Notes under the pieces: generated by a model
Databases searched by the model: none
Told to the model about the DNA's origin: nothing
What the model saw: the letters and a program-made list of their open reading frames with translations, nothing else
In this document: positions 53,843-61,491 of the stretch, piece after piece
Position numbering within the stretch: position 1 is the stretch's first letter
Layout of the letters: the number at the start of each line of letters is the position of its first letter
Assembly: GCF_042646425.1 (NCBI RefSeq)
Contig: NZ_JBHRTR010000034.1
Coordinates: 1-64,000 of the forward strand
Direction: 5' to 3'
Length of the DNA: 64,000 bases
Source: Marinibaculum pumilum
Lineage (GTDB): Bacteria; Pseudomonadota; Alphaproteobacteria; Ferrovibrionales; Ferrovibrionaceae
Program-made: the position numbers and the translations under genes

Positions 53843-54754
53843 TCAAGGCTGCGTCTCGTCCGGGTACAGGAGTTGCAGCAGGGGATCCGCGCGATAGTGA
53901 CCGAGAAGAGCGGCCTTGTATCCGAAACGTTCCTTGAGGCTCATCACAAGGCCGTGGAAGCCGGGATGCCTGTCCGCCGACTGGTTCTCGCGCCGCATTT
54001 CCAGCCCGTCAACTTGCAGGAACGAGCCGAGCCAGCCGCCGAAATCGAGAGCCGGCTCGTCGATCTTGAGCAGCAGGACCTGGGCATGGACCGTGTCGTA
54101 GATCCACGCGCCGTGGCCGGACGCCATCGGACGGTCCCGCAGCAGGTCGATTCCGAGCACGGCCTGGAACTCCCGACGCAGCCAGGTCTGCATGTACTGA
54201 ATGTAGAACAGCGCGAAATTCCGGATCTCGTCGCGCGGATCGAGGGGCGGGCGATAGCCGTCGCCGGTATCGGCCCGGATGAGGATCTCCGGATCGGTCG
54301 CCAGGCTGCGGCAGAAACGGGCGGCAGCCTCTTCCAACAGGGCGAGATATCCATCGGCGTCGACGGCCAGGCCGCCGTCCGTGCTCGAGGCTAGGCCTGC
54401 CCGCTGCAGCGCGTCGAACTGGTGGGGTGCCATATAGGCAATGACCGAGAAGAAGTGGTTGTAGGGAAAGCGGACCGCGGTCACGATCTTGATCGGCGGC
54501 ACCCGCCCGTTTCGGCTTTCCGCCAGCGCCATCTCGGCTTGCCGCATGCGCTGCAACTCGTAGGCGATGCCGTTGAGCTGCCCGGGCTTCGGCTGCGGCC
54601 CGAGGGCATGCCGGTTCCGCTCCGCCCAGAACTGCCAGTCCAGGTTGTGGGTGACCAGGTTCGCCACGCCGTGATCGGTCAAAGTGACACCGAGCGAGGT
54701 GGTGGCGGTCCGTCCAGGGCAGTAAATCAGGACGGGCGGTCGGTTGCCGGTCAT
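53843..54754 (-). CDS. Sulfotransferase-like protein
   Basis: A 303-residue protein with a loop CPGRTATTS (12-20) like the 5'-phosphosulfate-binding P-loop of sulfotransferases, and VRFPYNHFFSVIAYM (about 93-107) like their 3'-phosphate box (R-x6-S). The overall shape resembles the 'putative capsular polysaccharide synthesis' (NKWYS) family. It would transfer sulfate from PAPS to a glycan or small molecule. Its start is 7 bases upstream... of no other gene on this strand except the deacetylase, which ends 8 bases before it, so the two form a pair. Composition is somewhat less GC-biased than neighbours. Confidence 0.6.
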   Translation of the reverse strand: MTGNRPPVLIYCPGRTATTSLGVTLTDHGVANLVTHNLDWQFWAERNRHALGPQPKPGQLNGIAYELQRMRQAEMALAESRNGRVPPIKIVTAVRFPYNHFFSVIAYMAPHQFDALQRAGLASSTDGGLAVDADGYLALLEEAAARFCRSLATDPEILIRADTGDGYRPPLDPRDEIRNFALFYIQYMQTWLRREFQAVLGIDLLRDRPMASGHGAWIYDTVHAQVLLLKIDEPALDFGGWLGSFLQVDGLEMRRENQSADRHPGFHGLVMSLKERFGYKAALLGHYRADPLLQLLYPDETQP

Positions 54755-54761
54755 GGCACGC

Positions 54762-55613
54762 CTACTGCGCCGCGGCGCGGGCGTCCTGGCGGCCGAGCCA
54801 TTCGTCGGCCAGGTCCTCCATCGCCATGAAGCTGGCGCCCATCTCCTGCAGCGCCAGGATCAGCCGTTCCAGCAGCAGCATGCGATGGCCGCGACCGACC
54901 ACATAGGGGTGGAAGGTGTAGGTCAGCGCGCCCCAGTCGGTTTCCTCCCGGGTCATGTAGACGAAGTCGTCGGTGAAGTTCTTCAGCACGCCGTCGGCCG
55001 CCTGCAGGCCCGGCATCAGGAAGGACTTGGTGCGCAGGAACTCGAAATGCGGATGGTCGTCCAGGCTCCAGGAGATCGGCAGCTCCACCAGCCGGGTCTG
55101 CTTGCCGAATCGCATCGGCTCGTCCGCCGACACAACGTCGCCCTGGCGGACGAAATAGGGCTGGTGGTCGTGGCCCATCATGCTGCTCTCATAGTCGAAG
55201 CCATGTTTCAGCAGCAGGTCCAGGGTGGCGTCGCTGAGGTCCCAGGCGGCGGAGCGGTAGCCGCGCGGCGCCCGGCCGGTCAGGCGTCGGATGCACTCGA
55301 TCGCGCGGAGCATCTCGCGCTCCTCCCGCTCCGCATCCATCGCCGCCGGCAACTCGTGGGTATATCCGTGATGGGCGATCTCGTGGCCCGCCGCGACGAT
55401 CTCCGCACAGGCCTCCGGATAGGTGTCGATCACGATCCCGGGCACGAACCAGGTGGTGCGGATGCCGTACTTCGCCATCAGCGCCAGGATCCGCTTCGCC
55501 CCCACCAGGCCGAACTCGCCGCGGGAGATCGGCGTCGGGGTGGTCATGCCCCGCACCGCGAAGCTGGACCAGGTGTCGAAGTCGAAGGTCAGGCAGGCGA
55601 TGTGGCGCGGCAT
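54762..55613 (-). CDS. Polysaccharide deacetylase family protein
   Basis: A 283-residue NodB-fold metal hydrolase. D13 in LTFDFDTWS, and H82 and H86 in AHHGYTHE, are the expected metal and base residues; GYRSAAWDLS follows. The layout is like PgdA of Helicobacter and the PuuE-type allantoinases, which act on small cyclic imides rather than sugars, so the substrate may be either. It is upstream of and almost touches the sulfotransferase-like gene. Confidence 0.88.
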   Translation of the reverse strand: MPRHIACLTFDFDTWSSFAVRGMTTPTPISRGEFGLVGAKRILALMAKYGIRTTWFVPGIVIDTYPEACAEIVAAGHEIAHHGYTHELPAAMDAEREEREMLRAIECIRRLTGRAPRGYRSAAWDLSDATLDLLLKHGFDYESSMMGHDHQPYFVRQGDVVSADEPMRFGKQTRLVELPISWSLDDHPHFEFLRTKSFLMPGLQAADGVLKNFTDDFVYMTREETDWGALTYTFHPYVVGRGHRMLLLERLILALQEMGASFMAMEDLADEWLGRQDARAAAQ

Positions 55614-55768
55614 GGTCGGGTCCTCCGGGCGGTCGGTACGGGGAATTCGACTGCGGCGGCCGCATCCCTGTCAACGCGCGCCGATTGACTGCCGGCCGCA
55701 GGAATCGGGAGGCGCCGCGACATCCCCCCTGTTAGCCAGGGCCATCCGGCGGCAGGCAGGAGGCGGCG

Positions 55769-57076
55769 ATGGCAGCGACAACAGACGGCAAGAGATCGGA
55801 CGGAGCGGCCAGCGGGGATGGCAGCGGGGGGGATGGCAGCGGGGCGGGCTTCGCGCCCCTGGCCTGGGGCAATCTGTTCGCGCAATCGGCGGAACAGATT
55901 GCGGTCGCGGCCGCGCCGCTGGTGGCTGTGCTCGCCTTCGACGCGACGGTGGCGGAGACCGGCAGCCTGCAGACCGGCCTGACCCTGCCGTTCCTGCTGC
56001 TCGCCCTGCCTGCCGGGGTGCTGGTCGACCGCCTCTCCCGGCGCCGGCTGATGGTCGGTGCGGAAGTGCTGCGCTTCCTGTCGCTCGCCGTCATCCTGGC
56101 GCTGTTCCTGACGGGCGACCTGACCTGGCCGCTGCTGGCGGTGCTGGGCTTCGTCGGCGTCTGCGGCAGCGTGGTCTTCACTGTGGCAGCGCCGGCGATG
56201 GTGCCGGAGCTGGTGCCGCGGGCGCAGCTGACCGTCGCCAATTCGCGAATCGAACTCGCGCGTACCGCCGCCTTCACCGCCGGGCCGGCTGTGGGCGGGG
56301 CGGTGGTCGGATGGGCCGGTGGCGGTGCGGCTTTCGCGCTGGCCACTCTGCTGGCCGGGCTGGCGGTCGGCGCGCTCTGCCGCCTGCCTGAGACCGGCGC
56401 GCCGTCGGGCCCGCGCCGGCGGATATTCCAGGATCTGCGGGAAGGCGCGGGCTTCGTCTTCCGGCACCGGCTGCTGATGCCGGTCTTCGTGACGCAGTTC
56501 GTCTTCGGTACCGCGCTGTACATGATCCTGGCGGTGTTCGTTCCCTACGCGGTGCGACATCTGGGCATGTCGGCCACCGGCACCGGCCTCACCCTTGCCA
56601 TGCTGGGCGCAGGCATGGTGCTGGGCGCCCTGCTGGCACCGCGCATCATGCGGCTGCTGCCGTTCGGGCGGGTGGTGGCCGTCGGGCCGGTATCTGGCCT
56701 GGCGGCATCCGTTCTGCTTGCCTCGACCATCTGGAGCGGCGCCGGCTGGGTCGCCGCGCTCGCCTTCTTCCTTCTGGGGGCCGGCCCGATCCTGTGGATC
56801 ATCAGCACCACGACCCTGCGCCAGGCGGTCACGCCGGCACGGCTGCTGGGCCGGGCATCGGCACTCAACGTCCTGGCCTTCGGCGCGCGGCCGATCGGCG
56901 CCGGCCTGGGGGCGCTCGTCGGCGGCCTCTACGGCGTGGAGGCCTGCCTGATGGCGACAGTGGCGATCTTTGCGGCGCAGGCGGCGATCATCCTCGCCTC
57001 GCCGGTGGTCGGCCTGCCGGCGCAGCCGGGCCCCGTGGCGGACCCGGTGGCGGACCCGGTGGCGGAAACCGGCTGA
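55769..57076 (+). CDS. MFS transporter (EntS-like)
   Basis: A 435-residue exporter of the MFS_3/EntS type with twelve predicted helices. LFAQSAEQIAVAAAPLVAVL and PAGVLVDRLSRRRLMVGAE (the family loop between helices 2 and 3) are seen, and ARTAAFTAGPAVGGAVVGWA in helix 5. The N-terminal 25 residues are Gly/Ser/Asp-rich, and the C-terminus has a PVAD repeat (12-bp DNA units). An AGGCAGGAGGCGGCG site precedes the ATG. Substrate unknown; siderophores and drugs are usual for the family. Confidence 0.9.
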   Translation: MAATTDGKRSDGAASGDGSGGDGSGAGFAPLAWGNLFAQSAEQIAVAAAPLVAVLAFDATVAETGSLQTGLTLPFLLLALPAGVLVDRLSRRRLMVGAEVLRFLSLAVILALFLTGDLTWPLLAVLGFVGVCGSVVFTVAAPAMVPELVPRAQLTVANSRIELARTAAFTAGPAVGGAVVGWAGGGAAFALATLLAGLAVGALCRLPETGAPSGPRRRIFQDLREGAGFVFRHRLLMPVFVTQFVFGTALYMILAVFVPYAVRHLGMSATGTGLTLAMLGAGMVLGALLAPRIMRLLPFGRVVAVGPVSGLAASVLLASTIWSGAGWVAALAFFLLGAGPILWIISTTTLRQAVTPARLLGRASALNVLAFGARPIGAGLGALVGGLYGVEACLMATVAIFAAQAAIILASPVVGLPAQPGPVADPVADPVAETG

Positions 57077-57118
57077 GGCCGGTCGGGCCTGCAGCAAAGA
57101 TGCCGGCCCGCCCGCCGG

Positions 57119-57658
57119 TCAGTCGCCGCCCGCCGCAGCCGCGTTGATGCGGTCGTGCTGCTGCCGCACCCGCTCCGGCCAGGTGCTCTTGATGTAGGAC
57201 AGCACGTCCAGGATCTGGCGGTCGGTCAGGACCCCGTCATAGCCCGGCATGTCGCTCTGGTAGCCGCCGCCGACCAGGGCGGCGGGGCCCTGCTTCGTCA
57301 GGGCGAAAAGCTGGGCGTCTGGATGGTGCCAGGTATGGCCGCTCTCGTCATGCGGCGGTGCCGGCAGGCGGCCGTCCGGCCGGCGGCGGCGCCAGTTCTC
57401 CTGGCCCTCCAGGTCGACGCCATGGCAGCTGGCGCAGGCCTCCGCGTAGACCGCCTTGCCGCGGGCGACGGCAGCGGGATCGTCCGGTGTCAGTCGGATC
57501 CCGGTCTCGGCCGCAGCGGACCGCACGGTCAGCAGGGAAAGTGCGGGCAGCAGGGAAAGTGCGGGCAGCAGGGAAAGAGCGGGCAGCTGGGAAAGGGTGA
57601 GCAGGGGGGCGGAAAGCAGCATCGCGGCAAGGGCGGCTGCAGGCATCTGGACTCTCAT
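57119..57658 (-). CDS. Periplasmic cytochrome c
   Basis: A 179-residue class I cytochrome c. The signal region (1-50) holds three copies of LPALSL; the heme site is CASCH (75-79) in YAEACASCHGVDLEGQENW, and M near YQSDMPGYDGVLTDRQI is the likely second ligand. It is last in a minus-strand set after a small Cys-rich protein and a His-rich protein, all probably under the Crp/Fnr regulator encoded divergently. Confidence 0.9.
   Translation of the reverse strand: MRVQMPAAALAAMLLSAPLLTLSQLPALSLLPALSLLPALSLLTVRSAAAETGIRLTPDDPAAVARGKAVYAEACASCHGVDLEGQENWRRRRPDGRLPAPPHDESGHTWHHPDAQLFALTKQGPAALVGGGYQSDMPGYDGVLTDRQILDVLSYIKSTWPERVRQQHDRINAAAAGGD
57530..57601. repeat. Four tandem 18-bp repeats inside the cytochrome signal peptide
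   Basis: Four units of 18 bp on the plus strand: CAGCAGGGAAAGTGCGGG twice, CAGCAGGGAAAGAGCGGG, then the more divergent CAGCTGGGAAAGGGTGAG. They encode the repeated LPALSL of the cytochrome c leader. Such arrays change length by slippage, here in six-residue steps of the hydrophobic core. Confidence 0.9.
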
Positions 57659-57723
57659 GCGTTCGATCCGTTCGTACCGGGAAATCGGGCGGCGGACAGG
57701 CGTCCACCGGCGGGACGGGCGGA

Positions 57724-58149
57724 TCAGGCCTTGGGCGGCGGATGCGGCGGTGTGCGGGGATTGCCGACCGGCAGGCGGTGCGGCGGCGCGGCGGCCGGGC
57801 GGGCGGGGGCGGCGGCCATCGCCGGCGGATCGGTCAGGGTGGCGGCATGGCAGGCGGCAGCGCAGCATTCGCCGCCGCTGCCGGCGAACGTTCCGTGTGC
57901 CATTCCGCAGTTGCGGCTGCCGGTATCGCCAGCCGGGCCGGCGATCCGGGCGCCGCCATCGGCGGGTGCGAATGCCACCGCAGCGGCGGCTCGCGATCCG
58001 GGCGCCAGGGCCAGCAGCAGGCACAGCATGGCGGCCAGCAAGGTCGCCGCGCCGAAGCGCGACCCGCCCGAACCGCTGCTGCCGCCCCTGTTGCTGCCGC
58101 CCCTGTGCGTCATGCCGCTGACGCTAGCGGCGGCCGGCCGGCTTGTCAT
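57724..58149 (-). CDS. Small Cys-containing exported or membrane protein
   Basis: A 141-codon frame: a Gly/Ser-rich N-terminus, one hydrophobic segment (FGAATLLAAMLCLLLALAPG, about 32-51), then NCGMAHGTF and GECCAAACHAATL, and a Pro-rich end. The Cys, Met and His pattern suggests metal binding, perhaps copper, but I do not recognise the family. It may start at 58113 instead. Its place between a cytochrome c and a His-rich protein supports it as a gene. Confidence 0.55.
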   Translation of the reverse strand: MTSRPAAASVSGMTHRGGSNRGGSSGSGGSRFGAATLLAAMLCLLLALAPGSRAAAAVAFAPADGGARIAGPAGDTGSRNCGMAHGTFAGSGGECCAAACHAATLTDPPAMAAAPARPAAAPPHRLPVGNPRTPPHPPPKA

Positions 58150-58186
58150 TTCACCACATCGTCATCCCGGCACGACATGACCGCCG

Positions 58187-58822
58187 TCAGTGCGCGTGCA
58201 TACCTTCGCCGCGGGCCACGGCCAGATGATGGGCCTGGTGATGGGCGCCGGTGGCCATCAGCCCGAAGAAGCCGAGCCCCTGAATGCGTGCCACCTCCCC
58301 GGGTTCCGTGGCACTGACCGTCAGGACGATCTCATCGCCATCGGCGATGGCGGCGGCCGTCCAGCCGGCGATCCTGTCCAGTTCCCGGGCATGGGCCGGC
58401 ACCATCCGGCGCACCGCCGCGCCCGCCGCGCCGCTGCCGCCGACCCGCATCCGCAGGCCGTCCGGAAGCCGCTCCGCCACCGCTTCGGCGTGCAGCATCA
58501 GGGCGTTCATGTCGACCAGATGCTGCCGCAGCGCATCCAGGTCGACCCGGCTCCAGTCGGTCGTCGGGTCCGCCTCCAGCATGGCGACGATTTCCGCCAG
58601 GGCGGCAAAGGCGCCCTGGCCCGCCTCGCGCGGCGGCGCGATGGCGGGCCGGTCGCCCGGCGCGGCGGGCATCGCATGCCCGCCCTGGCGGGCGCTGTCC
58701 TGATGCTGGGAATGCTGGTGCCGATGCTGGTCCTGGCCGTGCTGGTCCTGCGCCGCCGCGCCTGTTGCGGCGAGGATCAGGGTCAGCGCGGCGGTGCCGA
58801 ACAGGGCGCGAAGCTCGGGCAT
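58187..58822 (-). CDS. Exported His-rich protein
   Basis: A 211-residue periplasmic protein. Signal peptide (LFGTAALTLILAATGAAAQ), a His/Gln stretch DQHGQDQHRHQHSQHQ (26-41), then a helical domain with HLVDMNALMLHAEAV near 120-135 and ATGAHHQAHHLAVARGE near the C-terminus. The last motifs look like a buried metal site. No function is known. AAGGAG precedes the ATG. It is first in the minus-strand set and divergent from the Crp/Fnr gene with a palindrome between. Confidence 0.8.
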   Translation of the reverse strand: MPELRALFGTAALTLILAATGAAAQDQHGQDQHRHQHSQHQDSARQGGHAMPAAPGDRPAIAPPREAGQGAFAALAEIVAMLEADPTTDWSRVDLDALRQHLVDMNALMLHAEAVAERLPDGLRMRVGGSGAAGAAVRRMVPAHARELDRIAGWTAAAIADGDEIVLTVSATEPGEVARIQGLGFFGLMATGAHHQAHHLAVARGEGMHAH

Positions 58823-58888
58823 GGTTGGCTCCTTCGTGTCGGGTCCCGGGAGGGAATGAGCGCATCCTGTCGCGCTTTCCCGCCTGCA

Positions 58889-58908
58889 GATATGATCCGG
58901 ATCATATC
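58889..58908. promoter_or_regulatory. Perfect 20-bp palindrome, Crp/Fnr-type operator
   Basis: GATATGATCCGGATCATATC is a perfect palindrome with the core TGAT-N4-ATCA of FNR-type sites (TTGAT-N4-ATCAA). It lies 67 bases from the His-rich gene start and 17 from the Crp/Fnr start, so the regulator probably controls both itself and the divergent genes. Confidence 0.8.
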
Positions 58909-58924
58909 GCGCGGAGCGTCCATC

Positions 58925-59533
58925 ATGCCGGACCTGACCTTCCTGGAGCCCTACGGCCTTCCCCCGCGGCGCCATTCCGCCGGGGCCACGCTGTTCCGCG
59001 CCGGAACGGACAGTGCCGGCCTGTACCTGCTGTTGTCCGGCCGGATCCGTCTGCTGCGGCCGCTCGCCGACGGCAGCGAAGTCGTGGTCCACCGGGCCGC
59101 GGCGGTGGACACCTTTGCCGAAGCGGCGGTGTTCTCGGCCGTCTATCACTGCGACGCGGTGGCGGTGACGGAGGTGGAGGTGCGGATCGTTCCCGCCGCT
59201 GCGGTACGGGCGGCGCTCGCGGAAGTGCCCGGTTTCGCTGCCCGATTCGCTGCCCGCCTGGCGGGCCAGGTGCAGGATCTGCGGGCGCGGGCGGAGATCC
59301 TGTCGATGCGCGGCGCCGCGGAGCGGGCCGCTGCCTGGCTGGCGCTGCAGGCCGACGGCGACACGGTTGCCCTGGACCGGCCGGTGAAGGAAATGGCGAC
59401 CGAGATCGGCCTCACCCACGAGGCGCTCTACCGGGCGCTGGCGGCATTGGAGCGCGACGGGCGGATCGAGCGCCTGGCGCGCGGCCGGTTTCGGCTGGCA
59501 ACTGGTCCGCGCGGCCCGGGCGCGGATGCCTGA
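58925..59533 (+). CDS. Crp/Fnr-family transcriptional regulator
   Basis: A 202-residue regulator: cyclic-nucleotide-type barrel (about 15-95), dimer helix (about 98-135) and helix-turn-helix (about 153-190, EIGLTHEALYRALAALERDG). It has one Cys (C76 in VYHCDAV) and lacks the N-terminal Cys set of Fnr, so no Fe-S cluster. Signal unknown. A GGAG site precedes the ATG; an in-frame ATG lies within the palindrome at 58892 but would put the start inside the operator. Confidence 0.9.
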   Translation: MPDLTFLEPYGLPPRRHSAGATLFRAGTDSAGLYLLLSGRIRLLRPLADGSEVVVHRAAAVDTFAEAAVFSAVYHCDAVAVTEVEVRIVPAAAVRAALAEVPGFAARFAARLAGQVQDLRARAEILSMRGAAERAAAWLALQADGDTVALDRPVKEMATEIGLTHEALYRALAALERDGRIERLARGRFRLATGPRGPGADA

Positions 59534-59536
59534 AGG

Positions 59537-59875
59537 TCAGTGCAGGGGCGGGCCGCTGCGCGGCAGGTGGATGAGAAAGCCGGCCAGCGGCCGGCCCTCC
59601 CCGTCCGCCGCCTGCAGCGGGCTCATCGCCAGCACCTCGCCGTCCCGGCGCGCCTCCAGCAGGTAGCGGCCGACAGGCTGGAACAGGGTCTCTCCGCTGG
59701 TGGGCGAGGCGGGATCGATCAGCACGCGCACCGTCGCGGCCGGCAGGGAGGCGATGCCCTGGCCCAGCTTTTCCAAGGCCTCGATCATCTCCATGCCGCG
59801 CAGGTCGATCTCCGCCTCGGCGGCAGTGTCGCTGCCGAAGAGGCGGCTGATATCGGGCTCTTCATCGCCGGACAC
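59537..59875 (-). CDS. Small protein with an Smr-like opening
   Basis: A 112-residue protein from a GTG start with AAAGG before it. EIDLRGMEMIEALEKLGQGI (about 23-42) resembles the LDLRGM start of Smr domains, but the rest (VLIDPASPTSGETLFQPVGR, LLEARRDGEV, LAGFLIHLPR) does not carry the Smr GxG end. It is tail to tail with the Crp/Fnr gene, 3 bases apart, and divergent from the encapsulin operon. Whether it acts with either is unknown. Confidence 0.55.
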   Translation of the reverse strand: MSGDEEPDISRLFGSDTAAEAEIDLRGMEMIEALEKLGQGIASLPAATVRVLIDPASPTSGETLFQPVGRYLLEARRDGEVLAMSPLQAADGEGRPLAGFLIHLPRSGPPLH

Positions 59876-59983
59876 GTTGTGCCTTTCATCCTTGCGGCGC
59901 ATGCCGCGGAACTGTTGCCTCTGGCCGGCGTTACCCGGTCTCCGCTTCGCTTCGACCGCGGGCTGTCGCGCCGGGCGGCACAA

Positions 59984-60009
59984 ATGCATATAACGCTGAT
60001 GCATATAAC
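59984..60009. promoter_or_regulatory. Two direct repeats ATGCATATAAC
   Basis: ATGCATATAAC occurs at 59984-59994 and again at 59999-60009, a 15-base period, each containing the palindrome ATGCAT. They are the only AT-rich block in the 263-base divergent gap and lie 130 bases before the EncFtn start. They may be a -10 region for the leftward gene or operator boxes. Confidence 0.45.
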
Positions 60010-60138
60010 ACCGGGACGGCCGCCCGGTCGAAGGGGCCCGGGGCTACCGGAACCCGGTCCGATCATCGGCGCAGGCCTTGGCGCTTTGCCGGCCCGCGCC
60101 TACATACTCGTTTGGAATGGATCTAAGGAGAGGGGAGC

Positions 60139-60507
60139 ATGGCAAGCGAAGGGTTGCACGAACGCTTCGACGACCTGACGCCCGAAACCCGCGACCGCCA
60201 CCGTGCCATCGTGTCTCTGATGGAAGAGCTTGAGGCGGTGGACTGGTACCAGCAGCGGGTAGACGGCGCCAGCGATCCGGAACTGAAGGAGATCCTCGCG
60301 CATAACCGCGACGAGGAGATCGAGCATGCCGCCATGGTCCTGGAATGGCTGCGGCGCCGGGTGCCGAAGTTCGACGAGGAACTGGGCACCTACCTCAATT
60401 CCGAAGGCAAGATCGTCGCGGCGGAAGAGGCGGCAACCGGCGGCGGCGGGGGCGGCAAGGCCGACACGCCGACCGGGTCGCTGGGAATCGGAAGTCTGAA
60501 GGAGTGA
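60139..60507 (+). CDS. Encapsulated ferritin (EncFtn) cargo protein
   Basis: A 122-residue two-helix ferritin-like protein that forms a ring of dimers and oxidises Fe(II) inside an encapsulin shell. It follows the Rhodospirillum rubrum EncFtn pattern closely: AIVSLMEELEAVDWYQQRVD and LAHNRDEEIEHAAMVLEWLR, with E30, E60 and H63 as the likely ferroxidase residues and W36. After a poly-Gly linker, the C-terminal TGSLGIGSLKE (112-122) is the encapsulin targeting peptide. AAGGAGAGGGGAGC precedes the ATG. The shell gene starts 5 bases after its stop. Confidence 0.95.
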   Translation: MASEGLHERFDDLTPETRDRHRAIVSLMEELEAVDWYQQRVDGASDPELKEILAHNRDEEIEHAAMVLEWLRRRVPKFDEELGTYLNSEGKIVAAEEAATGGGGGGKADTPTGSLGIGSLKE

Positions 60508-60512
60508 GCGCC

Positions 60513-61334
60513 ATGAACGACCTGCAACGCGAACGCGCGCCGTTCTCCGCCGAGGTCTGGGAAGAGATCGACGGCGAGGCGACCGAGGTCCTGAAGCTCC
60601 GCCTGGCCGGCCGCAAGCTGGTCGATTTCAACGGTCCGCTGGGCTGGAACACCTCGGCCCTGGACCTGGGCCGTACCGAGAAGCTGCGGGCCAGGCCCGC
60701 CGACGGGGTGGAGGCCGCGGTGCGCCGCTCCCTGCCGCTGGTGGAGCTGCGGGTGCCGTTCGTCCTCGATCGCGAGGAGATCGAGGCGATCGAGCGCGGC
60801 GCGAAGGATGCCGACCTGGACCCGGTGGTGAAGGCGGCCACCGCGCTGTCGCAGGCCGAGGACCGGGCGATCTTCGCCGGCTATCCGGCGGGCCAGATCG
60901 AGGGCATCATGACCGCGGCGAAGGACGCGACCCTGTCGCTGTCCAGCGATTTCACGAAATATCCGGCGACGGTGGTGGAGGCGCTGCAGAAGCTGCGCGA
61001 CGCCGGCGTTTCCGGCCCGTACGGCATTGCCCTGGGGCCGCGCTGCTATGCCGGCCTGACCAAGACGGTGACCGGCGCCGGCTATCCGATCCTGCAGCAC
61101 GTCAAGCAGCTGGTGGACGGGCCGATCGTCTGGGCGCCGGCGGTCGATGGCGCGGTGGTGATGAGCATGCGCGGCGGCGATTTCGAACTGTCGATCGGGC
61201 GCGACATCTCCATCGGCTATTGGGGCCATGACGACAAGAAGGTCGAGCTCTACCTGGAAGAGAGCCTGACCTTCCGTTGCCTGGGCCCCGAGGCCGCGGT
61301 ACCGCTGGTCTATACCGACAAGAAGAAGTCCTGA
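60513..61334 (+). CDS. Encapsulin shell protein
   Basis: A 273-residue HK97-fold protein that assembles into the nanocompartment around EncFtn. The N-terminal RERAPFSAEVWEEIDGEA binds the cargo peptide; RKLVDFNGPLGWNTSALDLGR, PFVLDREEIEAIERGAKDAD and GRDISIGYWGHDDKKVELYL are typical of family 1 encapsulins. The AAGGAG ribosome site overlaps the end of the EncFtn gene, so the pair are translated together. A strong terminator follows. Confidence 0.96.
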   Translation: MNDLQRERAPFSAEVWEEIDGEATEVLKLRLAGRKLVDFNGPLGWNTSALDLGRTEKLRARPADGVEAAVRRSLPLVELRVPFVLDREEIEAIERGAKDADLDPVVKAATALSQAEDRAIFAGYPAGQIEGIMTAAKDATLSLSSDFTKYPATVVEALQKLRDAGVSGPYGIALGPRCYAGLTKTVTGAGYPILQHVKQLVDGPIVWAPAVDGAVVMSMRGGDFELSIGRDISIGYWGHDDKKVELYLEESLTFRCLGPEAAVPLVYTDKKKS

Positions 61335-61383
61335 TCCGGGGCGCGGGCGGCATCTTGCCGCCCGTCGCATCTCGTTTACGCTG

Positions 61384-61415
61384 CGGGCGGCGCGAGCGAT
61401 CGCGCCGCCCGTTGT
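61384..61415 (+). terminator. Intrinsic terminator of the encapsulin operon
   Basis: CGGGCGGCGCG (61384-61394) and CGCGCCGCCCG (61401-61411) pair perfectly around AGCGAT, followed by TTGTCGTTCTG. A smaller hairpin, CGGGCGGCA-TCT-TGCCGCCCG, lies just before at 61344-61364. Confidence 0.7.
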
Positions 61416-61491
61416 CGTTCTGGGCCGCCGGACGCGGCAATGCGACGGATCGGCAGCCGGCAACCGGCATTCTGGACAGGGGGAGAACGAA

